From a virus, in IMG/VR virus record IMGVR_UViG_3300028374_000012, positions 1-64,000 of that record: a stretch of 64,000 nt of DNA; one strand, 5' to 3'. The notes under the pieces are model-generated. The model was not told where the DNA came from. It saw only the letters and a program-made list of their open reading frames with translations, and ran no database searches. Position 1 is the first letter of the stretch. Every line of letters starts with the position of its first letter. Below, piece by piece: positions 46,532 through 56,076 of the stretch. The position numbers were made by a program, and so were the translations under genes.

Positions 46532-47188
46532 ATGAAATATTTATTAATAATACTTATATCTTTATCTGCATTAGCTTGCAGCGGACCAGAATATCATGAA
46601 GTTATTCGTGAGCTGGATCTCGACGGCGTGATTGTTACTGAAAGACGAGCTCCCGCCTTAGGGCATAAATATAATGTTAGTTCATTATATATTGAGCAGA
46701 AGTTGGATGAAAAGGGTATTTCCTTCAGAAAAACAGCATATGGCGAATATAAACTTCGCGGTGGGACATATTTATATGTTAGGACAGATGGATTAAACTT
46801 GCGTATAAAAGCTTATCCGGAACAAATGGATAGTGAGTTGAAGCGAAATATCCAAGATCAAGGCCGTACAGAAACAATAATAAGATTTGTACGCATACTT
46901 AGTGACTTAATGGGAATGGACGACCCTGACTTTGAAATAATTGCTTCTGCTGAGGAAGGTTGGGTATTTCATTTTCCATCAACACCTCCAAACAAGTTTA
47001 GAGCTGCTTTGGAAGCTCTAAGGAGAACTAACAGTTTAACTATCATACATGATGCTTATGAAGTAGATGATGAGGATCTTGTTAGTTCTTACGGAGTACT
47101 TAACAGGGTAGGAGGGGAAGATACAATAACACGATTTGCGTTATTGGAAAATGGCAAATACGGAAGTTCTCTTATATTTGCTGAGTAA
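46532..47188 (+). CDS. Putative lipoprotein, 218 aa
   Basis: Signal peptide with lipobox 'LSALAC' (Cys16), then a soluble domain ('VRTDGLNLRIKAYPEQ'). It should be exported and lipidated, anchoring it in a host membrane; phage lipoproteins often act in superinfection exclusion or lysis inhibition, but nothing here specifies the role. A terminator follows. Confidence 0.7.
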   Translation: MKYLLIILISLSALACSGPEYHEVIRELDLDGVIVTERRAPALGHKYNVSSLYIEQKLDEKGISFRKTAYGEYKLRGGTYLYVRTDGLNLRIKAYPEQMDSELKRNIQDQGRTETIIRFVRILSDLMGMDDPDFEIIASAEEGWVFHFPSTPPNKFRAALEALRRTNSLTIIHDAYEVDDEDLVSSYGVLNRVGGEDTITRFALLENGKYGSSLIFAE

Positions 47189-47191
47189 TAT

Positions 47192-47229
47192 AAAAAGAGC
47201 CCTCCCGATTAGGAGGCTCTTTTTTTTTA
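47192..47229. terminator. Bidirectional terminator between convergent genes
   Basis: AAAAAGAGCC(C)TCC / GGAGGCTCTTTTT hairpin with A and T tracts on both sides; ends the lipoprotein operon and the minus gene ending at 47227. Confidence 0.85.
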
Positions 47230-49353
47230 GTTTACCTTTTTTATTGTTGCCTGTAGCTGGTATAGTTGTTCAACCACTTCACTTAAACCTGTCATTGCAT
47301 TTTTTACTGCATCCGGAGACGTAGACTGTAACCCAAGTCTTGAGGCAATCAGTAACTTTGACAAGTTTGTCAAAGCTTCCTCATAAATAGGTAGTGCATC
47401 AATATATTCTGTAACATTCCTGGTTCTCAGTAAATTCAGTGAGAGCACTGCATCAACAGATGTTTTATCTGTTAAAGTAGCTGCTTCTTTTACAAGCAGC
47501 CGAGAAACTTTCATTTTATGTGAAGCTGTCTTCTCAAACTCTTCAGAGATAATCTCATCTAAGTTATTTAAGCTCATGGGTGCCTTTAATTGACCTTCCA
47601 CTTCAAATGATCTATTAAACTCAAGGCCTGCAAACTTTTCAAGGTCCTCTTCAACACCACCGCAATGGACAAGCGCCCATTTAGCGTCAAGTTCACTTAA
47701 ATTACGTACTGGATGTTCTTGTGCATACTTTGTGAACTCAGGGCCGCTTAGGTTATATAGTCCTGCTTTATCTCGAAAAACTTGGTGATTATTTAATAAT
47801 GAGTTAGCATTTTTAATAATTTCACCAGATTTTTGGTCTTCAACCATAAGAAAGTCATCTGCATTGATTAAATAAACAGCTTCTTTTTCAAGCCATGTCG
47901 CCGGCGATTCTTGGTCAGTTAAATAGAATGCAACCTTATCAAACCCATTTAATCCTTCTACTTTTATTTTAGCTTCAAAATTCTTTAAATTAGCTAGTTT
48001 TTCATTGTTTTTATCTAATTTGATCCATTTAGCATTCTTAGGTACATAAAACCCTGTTTTTTCGGTTTCGTGTTGCTCAAAACCTTCATTTTCAACCTTG
48101 ACTGGATAAAATGCCAGCTTAGAAAAGAATTCTCCTTCTCCTTCAATTGTCCAGTTGCCCGGTCCGGCCACTTTAGACATCTTAGTGATTGTAACAGGTG
48201 CAGTTGCAGTTTTTTCAGTTACAAATATGCCATGATCACCAATTTTTGGCTCTGATCCTTCAAAATCATCAAAATTAGCAGTGCCTTCAAGTTCAGAGGC
48301 TGTTTTTACATATTCTCCACTAGTTGTAACTGTCAGTCGCTCAGAACCACCAGTATCAATCCGCCAGTTTGCAAATTTAGGTCGATCTGCTACTTTTTCA
48401 ATATTTGTAATCATTAATTCTACTAAAGGGGAAAATTCACCCTCTTTTACCGTTCCAATTTCACCAAAAGCGCCTTTTTCTGATCTAATTGGTTTTTTTT
48501 CTGTTTTAGAGGCAATTTTCTCTAATTTTGGTCGAGATTGCTTATTTAGAAGCATTTCTTCTTGTTCTTGCGACTCAAGAGTAGAAATCTTGGTTGTCCA
48601 GGTCTTATTGAAGCGTGAGTTGGCCTGTTTAATAAAATGTTGGCCATTTTTGTCTCTATATGTAAGCTGGCGATCAATCTCTAAATTTCTTACATAGTCA
48701 TCAAGCGAAGCAGTTTTAGTGCTTTGCTTGCTCTTGTCTACTAATTTCTTTATCAGATCTAAATGTCCGTTCTTTTCAAATGCTTTCTTGACGATAGGAT
48801 CTTTTAACTCTTCTAAAATTTCCATAACATCATCTCTGTGAACAAATGAAAGTTTGTCGATTACACTAGCCACTTTCACAGCATCACGCGTTGTTCTGTT
48901 GGAGCCTGAAGCTGAACCATAATTGTCAGTGGGGCTATATTGTAGGTGATTGCTCCCACCAAACAAGTTCTCCATCACAGACTTGCGATCCATCCGTACT
49001 CCTTTAAATGCGTCAGGCTTGTTATAAATTTGTTTCAAGAAAAAGTCATTTAGTGGTACAATAGCTTCCGGAAGTATCATTACATCCATTGGACTAAGTC
49101 GGAATTCTTTGATAATGACCGGAACACTAACATCAATAACTTCCAGGCTGCCTACTGCATAACCTTTTTCTGGATCTTTCTTGGTCCAGGATATTGACAT
49201 TGCTTCTTCTTGTAGATATGGAAATTGTTCTAGGAAATAACTTACAATTTCTTTAATCCACTTTGTGTGGTCTTGGTTAAGGAAAAAGGAATAAGACTCA
49301 GCCGTCTTTTCGAGCTGAATCTGGGGTGTCTCTTCAACAAATAGATCTTTCAT
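47227..49353 (-). CDS. Large unrecognised virion-type protein with K-[TV]-A motifs, 708 aa
   Basis: No TGA although several Trp are present (all TGG). It has about ten motifs of the type LEKTAES, TKTASLD, LEKIASK, IEKVADR, VKTASEL, TEKTATA, FDKVAFY and FEKTASHK, the same motif as in the head genes. Acidic-basic mixed, no membrane segment, no enzyme motif. Lies next to the spike gene, so a baseplate or internal virion protein is likely. Confidence 0.55.
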   Translation of the reverse strand: MKDLFVEETPQIQLEKTAESYSFFLNQDHTKWIKEIVSYFLEQFPYLQEEAMSISWTKKDPEKGYAVGSLEVIDVSVPVIIKEFRLSPMDVMILPEAIVPLNDFFLKQIYNKPDAFKGVRMDRKSVMENLFGGSNHLQYSPTDNYGSASGSNRTTRDAVKVASVIDKLSFVHRDDVMEILEELKDPIVKKAFEKNGHLDLIKKLVDKSKQSTKTASLDDYVRNLEIDRQLTYRDKNGQHFIKQANSRFNKTWTTKISTLESQEQEEMLLNKQSRPKLEKIASKTEKKPIRSEKGAFGEIGTVKEGEFSPLVELMITNIEKVADRPKFANWRIDTGGSERLTVTTSGEYVKTASELEGTANFDDFEGSEPKIGDHGIFVTEKTATAPVTITKMSKVAGPGNWTIEGEGEFFSKLAFYPVKVENEGFEQHETEKTGFYVPKNAKWIKLDKNNEKLANLKNFEAKIKVEGLNGFDKVAFYLTDQESPATWLEKEAVYLINADDFLMVEDQKSGEIIKNANSLLNNHQVFRDKAGLYNLSGPEFTKYAQEHPVRNLSELDAKWALVHCGGVEEDLEKFAGLEFNRSFEVEGQLKAPMSLNNLDEIISEEFEKTASHKMKVSRLLVKEAATLTDKTSVDAVLSLNLLRTRNVTEYIDALPIYEEALTNLSKLLIASRLGLQSTSPDAVKNAMTGLSEVVEQLYQLQATIKKVN

Positions 49354-49433
49354 TTTTTTTGTCTGTGTTTATTTAAATGTGTAATCGAGTTTTAATATAT
49401 TTTATAATGTTTATATAGTCAAATATGATTTTA

Positions 49434-51095
49434 CTAATTAGTCTTTAGGTTAGGAAGTTTGAGCTGTGTAACTAAAGCAGGGAAAGGGGGCTCTGGTGTT
49501 CCCGGGGCAGATCCCATGGTCCATGTTGGTGCATTTGCAAGAGTTGTGATTAAGTCTTCAAAAACTAATGCCTTCCCATTGAATGTTAAACCTTTCGGTG
49601 TAATCTTAAATGTACTTCCACCTGATTTAAGGATAATATCATCACCATCTAAGTTTAACTTAGCGCCGGAGCTATTCTCAATCTCAACATTAGACGATTC
49701 AACTTTTATGCTTTCCTTTTTGCCATTCTTTTCAAAAGTAACGCTTAATTTATCTTTCTCTAGTTGGTGTGTATACTTGGTAGAACCTGATTCAATTTCT
49801 TGTAAAAATAAACTATCACCCTCGACGACTTCTTGGAAGCTTGTGTTTTCATTATTAACTTTGCGTACATAAAGGGAGTCCGGTCCGCCTATAATCTTGT
49901 CTGATACAATGGAACCGTGTGCTAAATGATAATTTAGTGAATACTTCCCACCTACAATAGTAGTTCTTAGCAAGTCGGCGTCTTTAGCCCAGGTAAATTC
50001 TCTATGTATAGAGTTTTTATAATCTTCAGTTCCGCTATTTAGTTTTCCAAAGCTATGTATATACTTGTAATTATGTTGTTTACTATATTTTACTCCCCAG
50101 CCCTTGCCTTCTCCTGTTGGATCAGTTATTTGACTACCATAAGCTTTATTACTATCTGTTCCCTCATAAACATATAAACCTAGGATTTCTCCTCGATCAA
50201 CAGAGTTTGCATTATCACTTTTTAGCTTACCATATCTGAACTTAAATAATCCTGTATCTCCTTGAATATTCTTTTTAGCTGAAAGTTCTACTAAACTACC
50301 TTCTGCATACTGTAATCCATCAAATCTTTCATGTTTTTCTTGAAAGCCCATCAAAGCATTGGTTACTACAGTCTTATCTTGTGAATTTATATTATGAGAG
50401 CTTTGTCGCGTCTGAATTTCATATAAATGGGTTCTTCCGGGTATATGTCCGGCCAATACGATGGCTTTATCAACATATTTGTACTGAGATGGGAACTTAG
50501 GTAGTAATTGAGCATATCCTTTCTCTATTCGCTTATCTGAATCAGTAAATCCTGGGTTTTCTTTGTGCTTATAAAAAACAGCTCTATATTGTGTTTCTTT
50601 GCTATCTTTATCATATAAATAATGCTGTGAACCTCCAAGTGCCTCAATTTTAGCTGTTTTGCCCTTTAAGAGTACTTCGCCTTTATCTCCATCAACACTA
50701 ACTTGTGCAAAAAGGCTTGAAAACATGGAAATTTGCCCATTTTTACCTAAAATAAGAGAAGCTGGCTTCAATCCACCCGCTGTAAGTGTTGTGGAGCCTT
50801 CTGAAAGCTGTTGAGGTATTAATTGGCCATAAGGAGAGGCATTTCGGGGCCTTGTGTATGATAATATCTGTCTTTGGCCGGCTTCTTCGAAAACAATACA
50901 TTCTTGACCTATTTCAGGGTAAGAAATAACACCTGCGCCATATTTTGACGTTGGGATAGGTGTTGGAGGGTTTGCAACCCATGATTGTACATTAAAATCA
51001 GTATAAGGGTATGGAGTAACATATATTTTACGTTGTTGTTCCCCATTATTGTCCGGAATTGATATTTTTGTAACTTTTGCTCTAAAAACTTTCAT
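49434..51095 (-). CDS. Baseplate spike protein (gpV/gp5-like), 553 aa
   Basis: N-terminal OB/SH3-like domain typical of spike hubs ('GAGVISYPEIGQECIVFEEA'), then a central 'ISMFSSLFAQVSVDGDKGEVLL' region, a long beta-rich domain, and a C-terminal repeat of short strands ('DGDDIILKSGGSTFKITPKG') like the triple-beta-helix needle of phage spikes. It would puncture the outer membrane. AGGAGA precedes the ATG. No TGA. Confidence 0.75.
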   Translation of the reverse strand: MKVFRAKVTKISIPDNNGEQQRKIYVTPYPYTDFNVQSWVANPPTPIPTSKYGAGVISYPEIGQECIVFEEAGQRQILSYTRPRNASPYGQLIPQQLSEGSTTLTAGGLKPASLILGKNGQISMFSSLFAQVSVDGDKGEVLLKGKTAKIEALGGSQHYLYDKDSKETQYRAVFYKHKENPGFTDSDKRIEKGYAQLLPKFPSQYKYVDKAIVLAGHIPGRTHLYEIQTRQSSHNINSQDKTVVTNALMGFQEKHERFDGLQYAEGSLVELSAKKNIQGDTGLFKFRYGKLKSDNANSVDRGEILGLYVYEGTDSNKAYGSQITDPTGEGKGWGVKYSKQHNYKYIHSFGKLNSGTEDYKNSIHREFTWAKDADLLRTTIVGGKYSLNYHLAHGSIVSDKIIGGPDSLYVRKVNNENTSFQEVVEGDSLFLQEIESGSTKYTHQLEKDKLSVTFEKNGKKESIKVESSNVEIENSSGAKLNLDGDDIILKSGGSTFKITPKGLTFNGKALVFEDLITTLANAPTWTMGSAPGTPEPPFPALVTQLKLPNLKTN

Positions 51096-51135
51096 TATCT
51101 CCTAATATAAACTACAAACTCACTAAATTCAAATT

Positions 51136-51154
51136 AAATGGTATAAGAACAGTG
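51136..51154 (+). promoter_or_regulatory. Plus-strand promoter, TGGTATAAGAACAGTG
   Basis: Drives the repair/replication operon beginning at 51180; no strong 5' hairpin here. Confidence 0.7.
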
Positions 51155-51179
51155 AACAAATCCAATTTATTTTTACATT

Positions 51180-52160
51180 ATGAAAATACGTAACCTAGGC
51201 TATGCGTGTGAGAATTACCAACTACGCAACCAAGACGAAATTATCCGTACCAGTAGAACTATGCGAAAGCGCACATTTAAAACAAGAGGTATGAAATATG
51301 TCAACGAACTGTGTGAAGCTAATCTGCAAGATCTTTTAAAGATACTTAAATGGAATCATGAGAACGGCGTAAAGTTATTTCGTATATCATCAGATATCCT
51401 GCCATGGAAATCTCACTGGCGGTGGGATCAACTCCCGGACAATAGTAAAGTCTTAAATTTACTCTCTGATGTTGGTGGGTATGCAAGACTAAGCGGCCAA
51501 AGATTAACCTTTCATCCGGACCACTTTGTAAAACTGGCGAGCCCTGATAAGAAAGTGGCTCAAAATAGCATTGACGATCTTATAGAACATGACAATATTT
51601 TGAATGCAATGTTTGGAACAACTATCACTCAAAACCATTACAATACTGTTAACATACATATTGGAGCAGCTTATGGTAATAAATTTAGAACTTTAGACAG
51701 ATTTCTACTTAGATTTAGAAATGAGCTGCCTAGCACGCTGCGCTGTCGATTAACTATAGAGAATGACGACAAGCCCGCCCTGTATCATACCAGAGAGCTT
51801 TTCAACTATTTTGTGGGCAGAGAAGTGATACCTATAATGTTTGATTTTCATCATTACAGAGTAAACCCAGATCCAAAAGCCAGTGAAAAGTATTCAGCAA
51901 AGCTTGCAGAGCTAACCTGGCCCGTATTAAGTACTATTCCTATATTTCATTGGAGTGAGAGCCGGCGAAAAGAGCAAGGCGATGATAAGATACGGAAAAA
52001 TGCCCATAGCGATCTATGTTATGGTCCATTACCTACATATAAATTAGATAGGCCAGTTGACCTAATGATCGAAGCAAAGCATAAAGAACAATCAATAAAT
52101 TTAATTAAATACGCAAATGGAAGAAAAGTCCATTCAACACCAAAGAGAGTACCCCATTGA
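51180..52160 (+). CDS. uvsE: UV damage endonuclease, 326 aa
   Basis: Begins 'MKIRNLGYACENYQL', with 'RTFKTRGMKYVNELCEANL', 'LFRISSDILPW', 'RLTFHPDHFVKL', 'LTIENDDK', 'IPIMFDFHHYRV' and 'IPIFHWSESR', the full set of UVDE TIM-barrel motifs including the metal-binding His, Glu and Asp residues. It nicks DNA 5' of UV photoproducts. It ends at TGA; two codons later comes TAA, so a Trp reading would add only three residues and the case is neutral for code use. First gene after the promoter. Confidence 0.9.
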   Translation: MKIRNLGYACENYQLRNQDEIIRTSRTMRKRTFKTRGMKYVNELCEANLQDLLKILKWNHENGVKLFRISSDILPWKSHWRWDQLPDNSKVLNLLSDVGGYARLSGQRLTFHPDHFVKLASPDKKVAQNSIDDLIEHDNILNAMFGTTITQNHYNTVNIHIGAAYGNKFRTLDRFLLRFRNELPSTLRCRLTIENDDKPALYHTRELFNYFVGREVIPIMFDFHHYRVNPDPKASEKYSAKLAELTWPVLSTIPIFHWSESRRKEQGDDKIRKNAHSDLCYGPLPTYKLDRPVDLMIEAKHKEQSINLIKYANGRKVHSTPKRVPH

Positions 52161-52551
52161 TGTGAATAAAAAATGGGGAGTAAGAGCCGAGCTTGATATG
52201 AGTAATGATGATAAAAACCCAACAGATAAAGCAATACTTGTAGGGTGGCTGAACAATATTGAGTCAATACCAGAACTAGAAAACATACTGGTTATGGTTA
52301 TAAACTTTACTCAAGCTGTATACGGTAGCGAGAACAACATAAATAAAATACTAGAACTACCTCCTAATAAGCATATATTTACCTGTTATTTTCCAATATT
52401 TAACCCAAAAGCAACTTCAGAGGAAATTGAAAAGGAAGTTTGTAAAGCTTCAGGGGGTTTGCTACATAATTTTAAACTAAAATCATTTAATACTAAAAGC
52501 GATTTAATAAAATGGGTTTTAAACATAAAACAGAAAACGGAACCGGAATAA
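52117..52551 (+). CDS. Unrecognised protein of a three-member family, 144 aa
   Basis: Starts inside uvsE. Shares 'VGWLNNI' and 'PPNKHIFTCY' with the protein at 27847. Ends at TAA. No domain recognised. Confidence 0.6.
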   Translation: MEEKSIQHQREYPIDVNKKWGVRAELDMSNDDKNPTDKAILVGWLNNIESIPELENILVMVINFTQAVYGSENNINKILELPPNKHIFTCYFPIFNPKATSEEIEKEVCKASGGLLHNFKLKSFNTKSDLIKWVLNIKQKTEPE

Positions 52552-52709
52552 TAACCGATCCGGCTAGCTCAATAAATTATGAAGGCATTGGTAAATCATT
52601 AGTAAAAGTTATTTTTGATTTTATAAAACCACAATCAATGTTGGAAATGTACGAAGTTGACTTTTTAAAATTTAAAGCTTTATATAATGCGAGAGATTTC
52701 ATACTTTAA
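52512..52709 (+). CDS. Small unrecognised protein, 65 aa
   Basis: ATG overlaps the previous gene by 40 nt; ends 23 nt inside the next. 'IGKSLVKVIFDFIKPQSMLE'. Weakly supported except by operon continuity. Confidence 0.45.
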   Translation: MGFKHKTENGTGIITDPASSINYEGIGKSLVKVIFDFIKPQSMLEMYEVDFLKFKALYNARDFIL

Positions 52710-53034
52710 TACTGATCTTTTTTGGGCTCTACATTTAGGCGACAATATTTATATCCAAAACAAAGTAGTAAAGCACATAATCCGGTCAGACCGGTCAAAT
52801 AAAATAGGTGTTGTTTTTACTAGATGGGGTCGGGTCAAGTACGACTTTGGGATTATATTTTCAATTCCTATATCCCAAGGCAATAAACTTCCTATTAGTA
52901 CTTTAATTGATGATATTCGAAATTCGGACCAAGTAGATGGAAGCTTAAAGAGCCCAATAATTAAACTAAAACCATTCATATTTAAAAAAGACATGATAGA
53001 ATATGCAAATAAACAGAAACCTTTGAAAATTTAA
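52687..53034 (+). CDS. Unrecognised protein of a three-member family, 115 aa
   Basis: 'VVKHIIRSDRSNK' matches 'KDVKHIVLSDRSNK' of the protein at 27847, and both start with a short beta segment. 15 nt before the primase-helicase. No domain recognised. Confidence 0.6.
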   Translation: MREISYFNTDLFWALHLGDNIYIQNKVVKHIIRSDRSNKIGVVFTRWGRVKYDFGIIFSIPISQGNKLPISTLIDDIRNSDQVDGSLKSPIIKLKPFIFKKDMIEYANKQKPLKI

Positions 53035-53048
53035 ATACCTGATATATA

Positions 53049-55493
53049 ATGAGTAATGACAAAAGAATCTCGTATATTGAAGCTCCGATAACTAATAAAT
53101 CTCCTAGAGATGTTGTGTCATTAGAAACGATAGCAACTGCTATAAAAACAAATGAGCATTACAAGAGAATAACCCAGGAGTATAGAGAGCTAAAACAAGA
53201 CGGGGACGCAGAAGAAAAAGAGAAGCGCAAAAAGAAAGTAGAATCTTTTGATTATGTAACAATGAGTGGTGAGTTCAGTTATGTAAGCAACAAAAACCTG
53301 ATCAAACATAGTGGGTACATTTGTATTGACATTGACAAGATTGAGTCAAAGAAAAAGCTTTCAAAAATCAAAACCACTCTGGTTAATGATGAATTTTTAG
53401 ATACTGCATTAATATTTGTTTCACCCGGCGGCTACGGCCTTAAGTGGATAATACCAATCGATGTAAAAAGTGTTCAAGACCATGAGGATTATTTTTATGC
53501 TATTGAATCTTACCTTTGGAATCAGTACAACATAGAAATAGATGCTGCATGTAAAGACGTAGCAAGGGCCTGCTTTTTATCATATGATGAGAATGCAATG
53601 TTTAATCCACGGGCCCGAGTAGCCGGTCATAGTTTTCTCAAAGAATGGAAAAGCAATGAGCCTTCCGTAGATAACAAACAAAAAAGTAATTTAAATTCTA
53701 GCGGAGATACTCCCTGGGATGAGTATAATGCAAAAGGTGATCTAGGTAAGTTACTACTTGAGCACGGTTATACTTTTGTTCGTAGCGATAATATGGCTGA
53801 TAAATATTTAAGACCTAACCCAAGCGGTGGTAGTGAATATTCAATTGTTGTTTATAGAGACACCGGAATGGGTTATGTACACTCATCTGAATGTACGCCA
53901 CTACCAATGGGATCTATTACACCAGCCAAGGCATTCTGCCTTCTTGAGGGTCGAGGTGATTGGAAGGAAGCAGCCAAACTATTAAAAGCTGAAGGTTATG
54001 GAAATGATAGTAGCCCAAAGCGAACGTTAAACCTAAAAGCAAATATGGAGCTTTCTGCATCGATTGTACCTTTCTGGGAAATATCTAAGTCAGGTAAGTG
54101 TGAGATATCAATAAACAAATTTATTGAGTTCTTGGAAAATGGTTTGAATCTATGTGTGCTTAGCTCAGAAGATAAAGGAGTTAACTATCTTGTTCAAAAT
54201 GAGAAGCAAGTACTGATTGAGATAGACAAGGTTCAAATTGGATCTATGGTGCGAAATTATCTGCTAGAGCATGTTCTGCCTTACAATGCAGAGTTCTATG
54301 AAGTAATTACAAATGCTTTTCTTGAGTTTTGGATTACCGGGCAGAAATATAAGTTATTAGATGTTCTAACCAAAGTTGAAGCAGAGATGATTGAGGAAAC
54401 AACAGACACCTCATATTTGTATTACAGAAATGGTTATTTAAAAGTTACAAAAGACGATTTTGAATTCTTGCCATATATCACGCTAGATAATTATATATGG
54501 GAACGAGATATTCTTGACAGAGATTTTATTGACTTTGTAGATTATTCAAATTTCAACTTCAATAACTTTTGTATGAAAGTATCCGGAGATGATGAAAAAC
54601 GATATAGTGCTTTGCGGAAAGCTTATGGGTACTTGATTCACTCTTTTAAGGATCCATCAATTGTTAAAGCTGTGATTCTTACAGATGAGTACTTGGGAGA
54701 AGATTTGCAAGTAGATGCAGGTGGTACCGGTAAAAGTATTGCTGCAAAAGCTTTATCTTTTATGAGACCAACAAAAGAGATAGCCGGTAAGCAGTTCGAC
54801 CCGGAAAAATCATTTGCGTTTGCTGATGTAGAAGCAGGAGACAAGATACTATACATAGATGACGTTCACACTAGTTTAGATTTCCGCACCCTTTATAATG
54901 TTCTTTCAAACAATTTTAAAGTTGAGAAGAAATATCAGAATCCGCAAACAATACCATTCGAGAAATCTCCTAAAATGATCATGACTACAAACCATGCTTT
55001 AAAAGGGAACTCGAATTCTTTTCACAGAAGACAGTTAATTATTGAATTTGCTGAATACTTTGGTCCGGAGCATACTGTTAGTGATGAATACAACGAGCTG
55101 TTCTATACAGATTGGGAAACAAAGGACTGGCAACTCTTTGATTCATTTATGATAGATTGTTTACAATTATACTTAAAAGATGGATTATCTGAGAAGCTAA
55201 TCAATTATCACAAAAAGCAGGTTCTACAAACTACCGGACCTGAGTTGTTTGACTATTTTGAAGAAACAATAACAGAACCAGGATTTTACCCAACAAGGGA
55301 ACTTCTGAACGGTAGAACACCTCGGGACTCAATCAGGGGTTTCAGGATTGAATACCCTGAATATAAGCTGGGTGCGAAGGCTCTTGGTCCTCGACTAGAT
55401 ACCTGGGCAAAGTACAAAGGTTACAAGATTAAAAGAGGCAGACAAGGACAAATTCGAGGCTATGATATAGAAATAAAAAAGCCTGAATCTTAA
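53049..55493 (+). CDS. Primase-helicase with VirE-N-like N-terminus, 814 aa
   Basis: Residues 1-200 follow the VirE N-terminal/BT4734 pattern frequent in Bacteroidota elements ('ITNKSPRDVVSLETIATAI', 'SGYICIDIDKIESK', 'TALIFVSPGGYGLKWI', 'DAACKDVARACFLSYD'), likely a primase-type domain. The C-terminal half is an SF3/D5-like helicase: Walker A 'GGTGKS' near 558-563, Walker B 'ILYIDDVH' near 600, and 'KMIMTTNHAL' sensor. It probably primes and unwinds at the phage origin. No TGA in 814 codons. A non-coding region follows. Confidence 0.82.
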   Translation: MSNDKRISYIEAPITNKSPRDVVSLETIATAIKTNEHYKRITQEYRELKQDGDAEEKEKRKKKVESFDYVTMSGEFSYVSNKNLIKHSGYICIDIDKIESKKKLSKIKTTLVNDEFLDTALIFVSPGGYGLKWIIPIDVKSVQDHEDYFYAIESYLWNQYNIEIDAACKDVARACFLSYDENAMFNPRARVAGHSFLKEWKSNEPSVDNKQKSNLNSSGDTPWDEYNAKGDLGKLLLEHGYTFVRSDNMADKYLRPNPSGGSEYSIVVYRDTGMGYVHSSECTPLPMGSITPAKAFCLLEGRGDWKEAAKLLKAEGYGNDSSPKRTLNLKANMELSASIVPFWEISKSGKCEISINKFIEFLENGLNLCVLSSEDKGVNYLVQNEKQVLIEIDKVQIGSMVRNYLLEHVLPYNAEFYEVITNAFLEFWITGQKYKLLDVLTKVEAEMIEETTDTSYLYYRNGYLKVTKDDFEFLPYITLDNYIWERDILDRDFIDFVDYSNFNFNNFCMKVSGDDEKRYSALRKAYGYLIHSFKDPSIVKAVILTDEYLGEDLQVDAGGTGKSIAAKALSFMRPTKEIAGKQFDPEKSFAFADVEAGDKILYIDDVHTSLDFRTLYNVLSNNFKVEKKYQNPQTIPFEKSPKMIMTTNHALKGNSNSFHRRQLIIEFAEYFGPEHTVSDEYNELFYTDWETKDWQLFDSFMIDCLQLYLKDGLSEKLINYHKKQVLQTTGPELFDYFEETITEPGFYPTRELLNGRTPRDSIRGFRIEYPEYKLGAKALGPRLDTWAKYKGYKIKRGRQGQIRGYDIEIKKPES

Positions 55494-56076
55494 CACAAAA
55501 TAAAGCCCAAAAACAGCACAATTTTATAAACCCTTATTTTATATGGGTTTATAGGATTTCCTGTCAGCAAAAAAAAAGCTTGTCAGCGTAAAAAACAGCA
55601 GAACCTATTATTTTTACTAATCTTAAGTAGGTTGGTGCTCCAAAAACACTTAACCATACTCTCTCCTATATATTTTTACTCTGTTCTATTACAACACTCT
55701 CTCTTACTCTCTCTTTTACTTTCTTTTTTAGGGAAAATAGTGGAAAAGATATATAACTAACTAATATATATAGAGTTAGAGATTTTTTTTGCTGGTTTAA
55801 ACGTGTCATTTTATTACACTTGCTGGCTATCTTCCGGTGTTTATTAGACTTATAGCTGGGGTAAAAAACGTCGAGTTTTATTTGGAAATCAACAAACTGA
55901 AGCTTTTAAAGTAAACATACCTTTCAACTTAAATTATTTAGGACACTAAATATTAAAGAATTTTAACCAACTAAATTCAAACATTAAAACTTTTTAATTA
56001 TTACTACACTAAACATTAGAAATCTCTAATTAATAGGTATAAGAATAATGATAAAGACGAAAACTTAAATTAAATT
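55494..56076. other. AT-rich non-coding region after the primase-helicase, candidate origin
   Basis: No supported ORF. It holds a 9-bp-stem hairpin TATAAACCC / GGGTTTATA (55525-55553), two TGTCAGC copies around an A9 tract (55562-55587), a long pyrimidine-rich stretch (about 55660-55730), and the promoter at 56033 at its right end. Position beside the primase-helicase suggests an origin (inference). Confidence 0.4.
56033..56050 (+). promoter_or_regulatory. Plus-strand promoter, AGGTATAAGAATAATG
   Basis: Eighth copy of the motif; first base of the core differs (A for T). Heads the operon from 56077. Confidence 0.7.
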
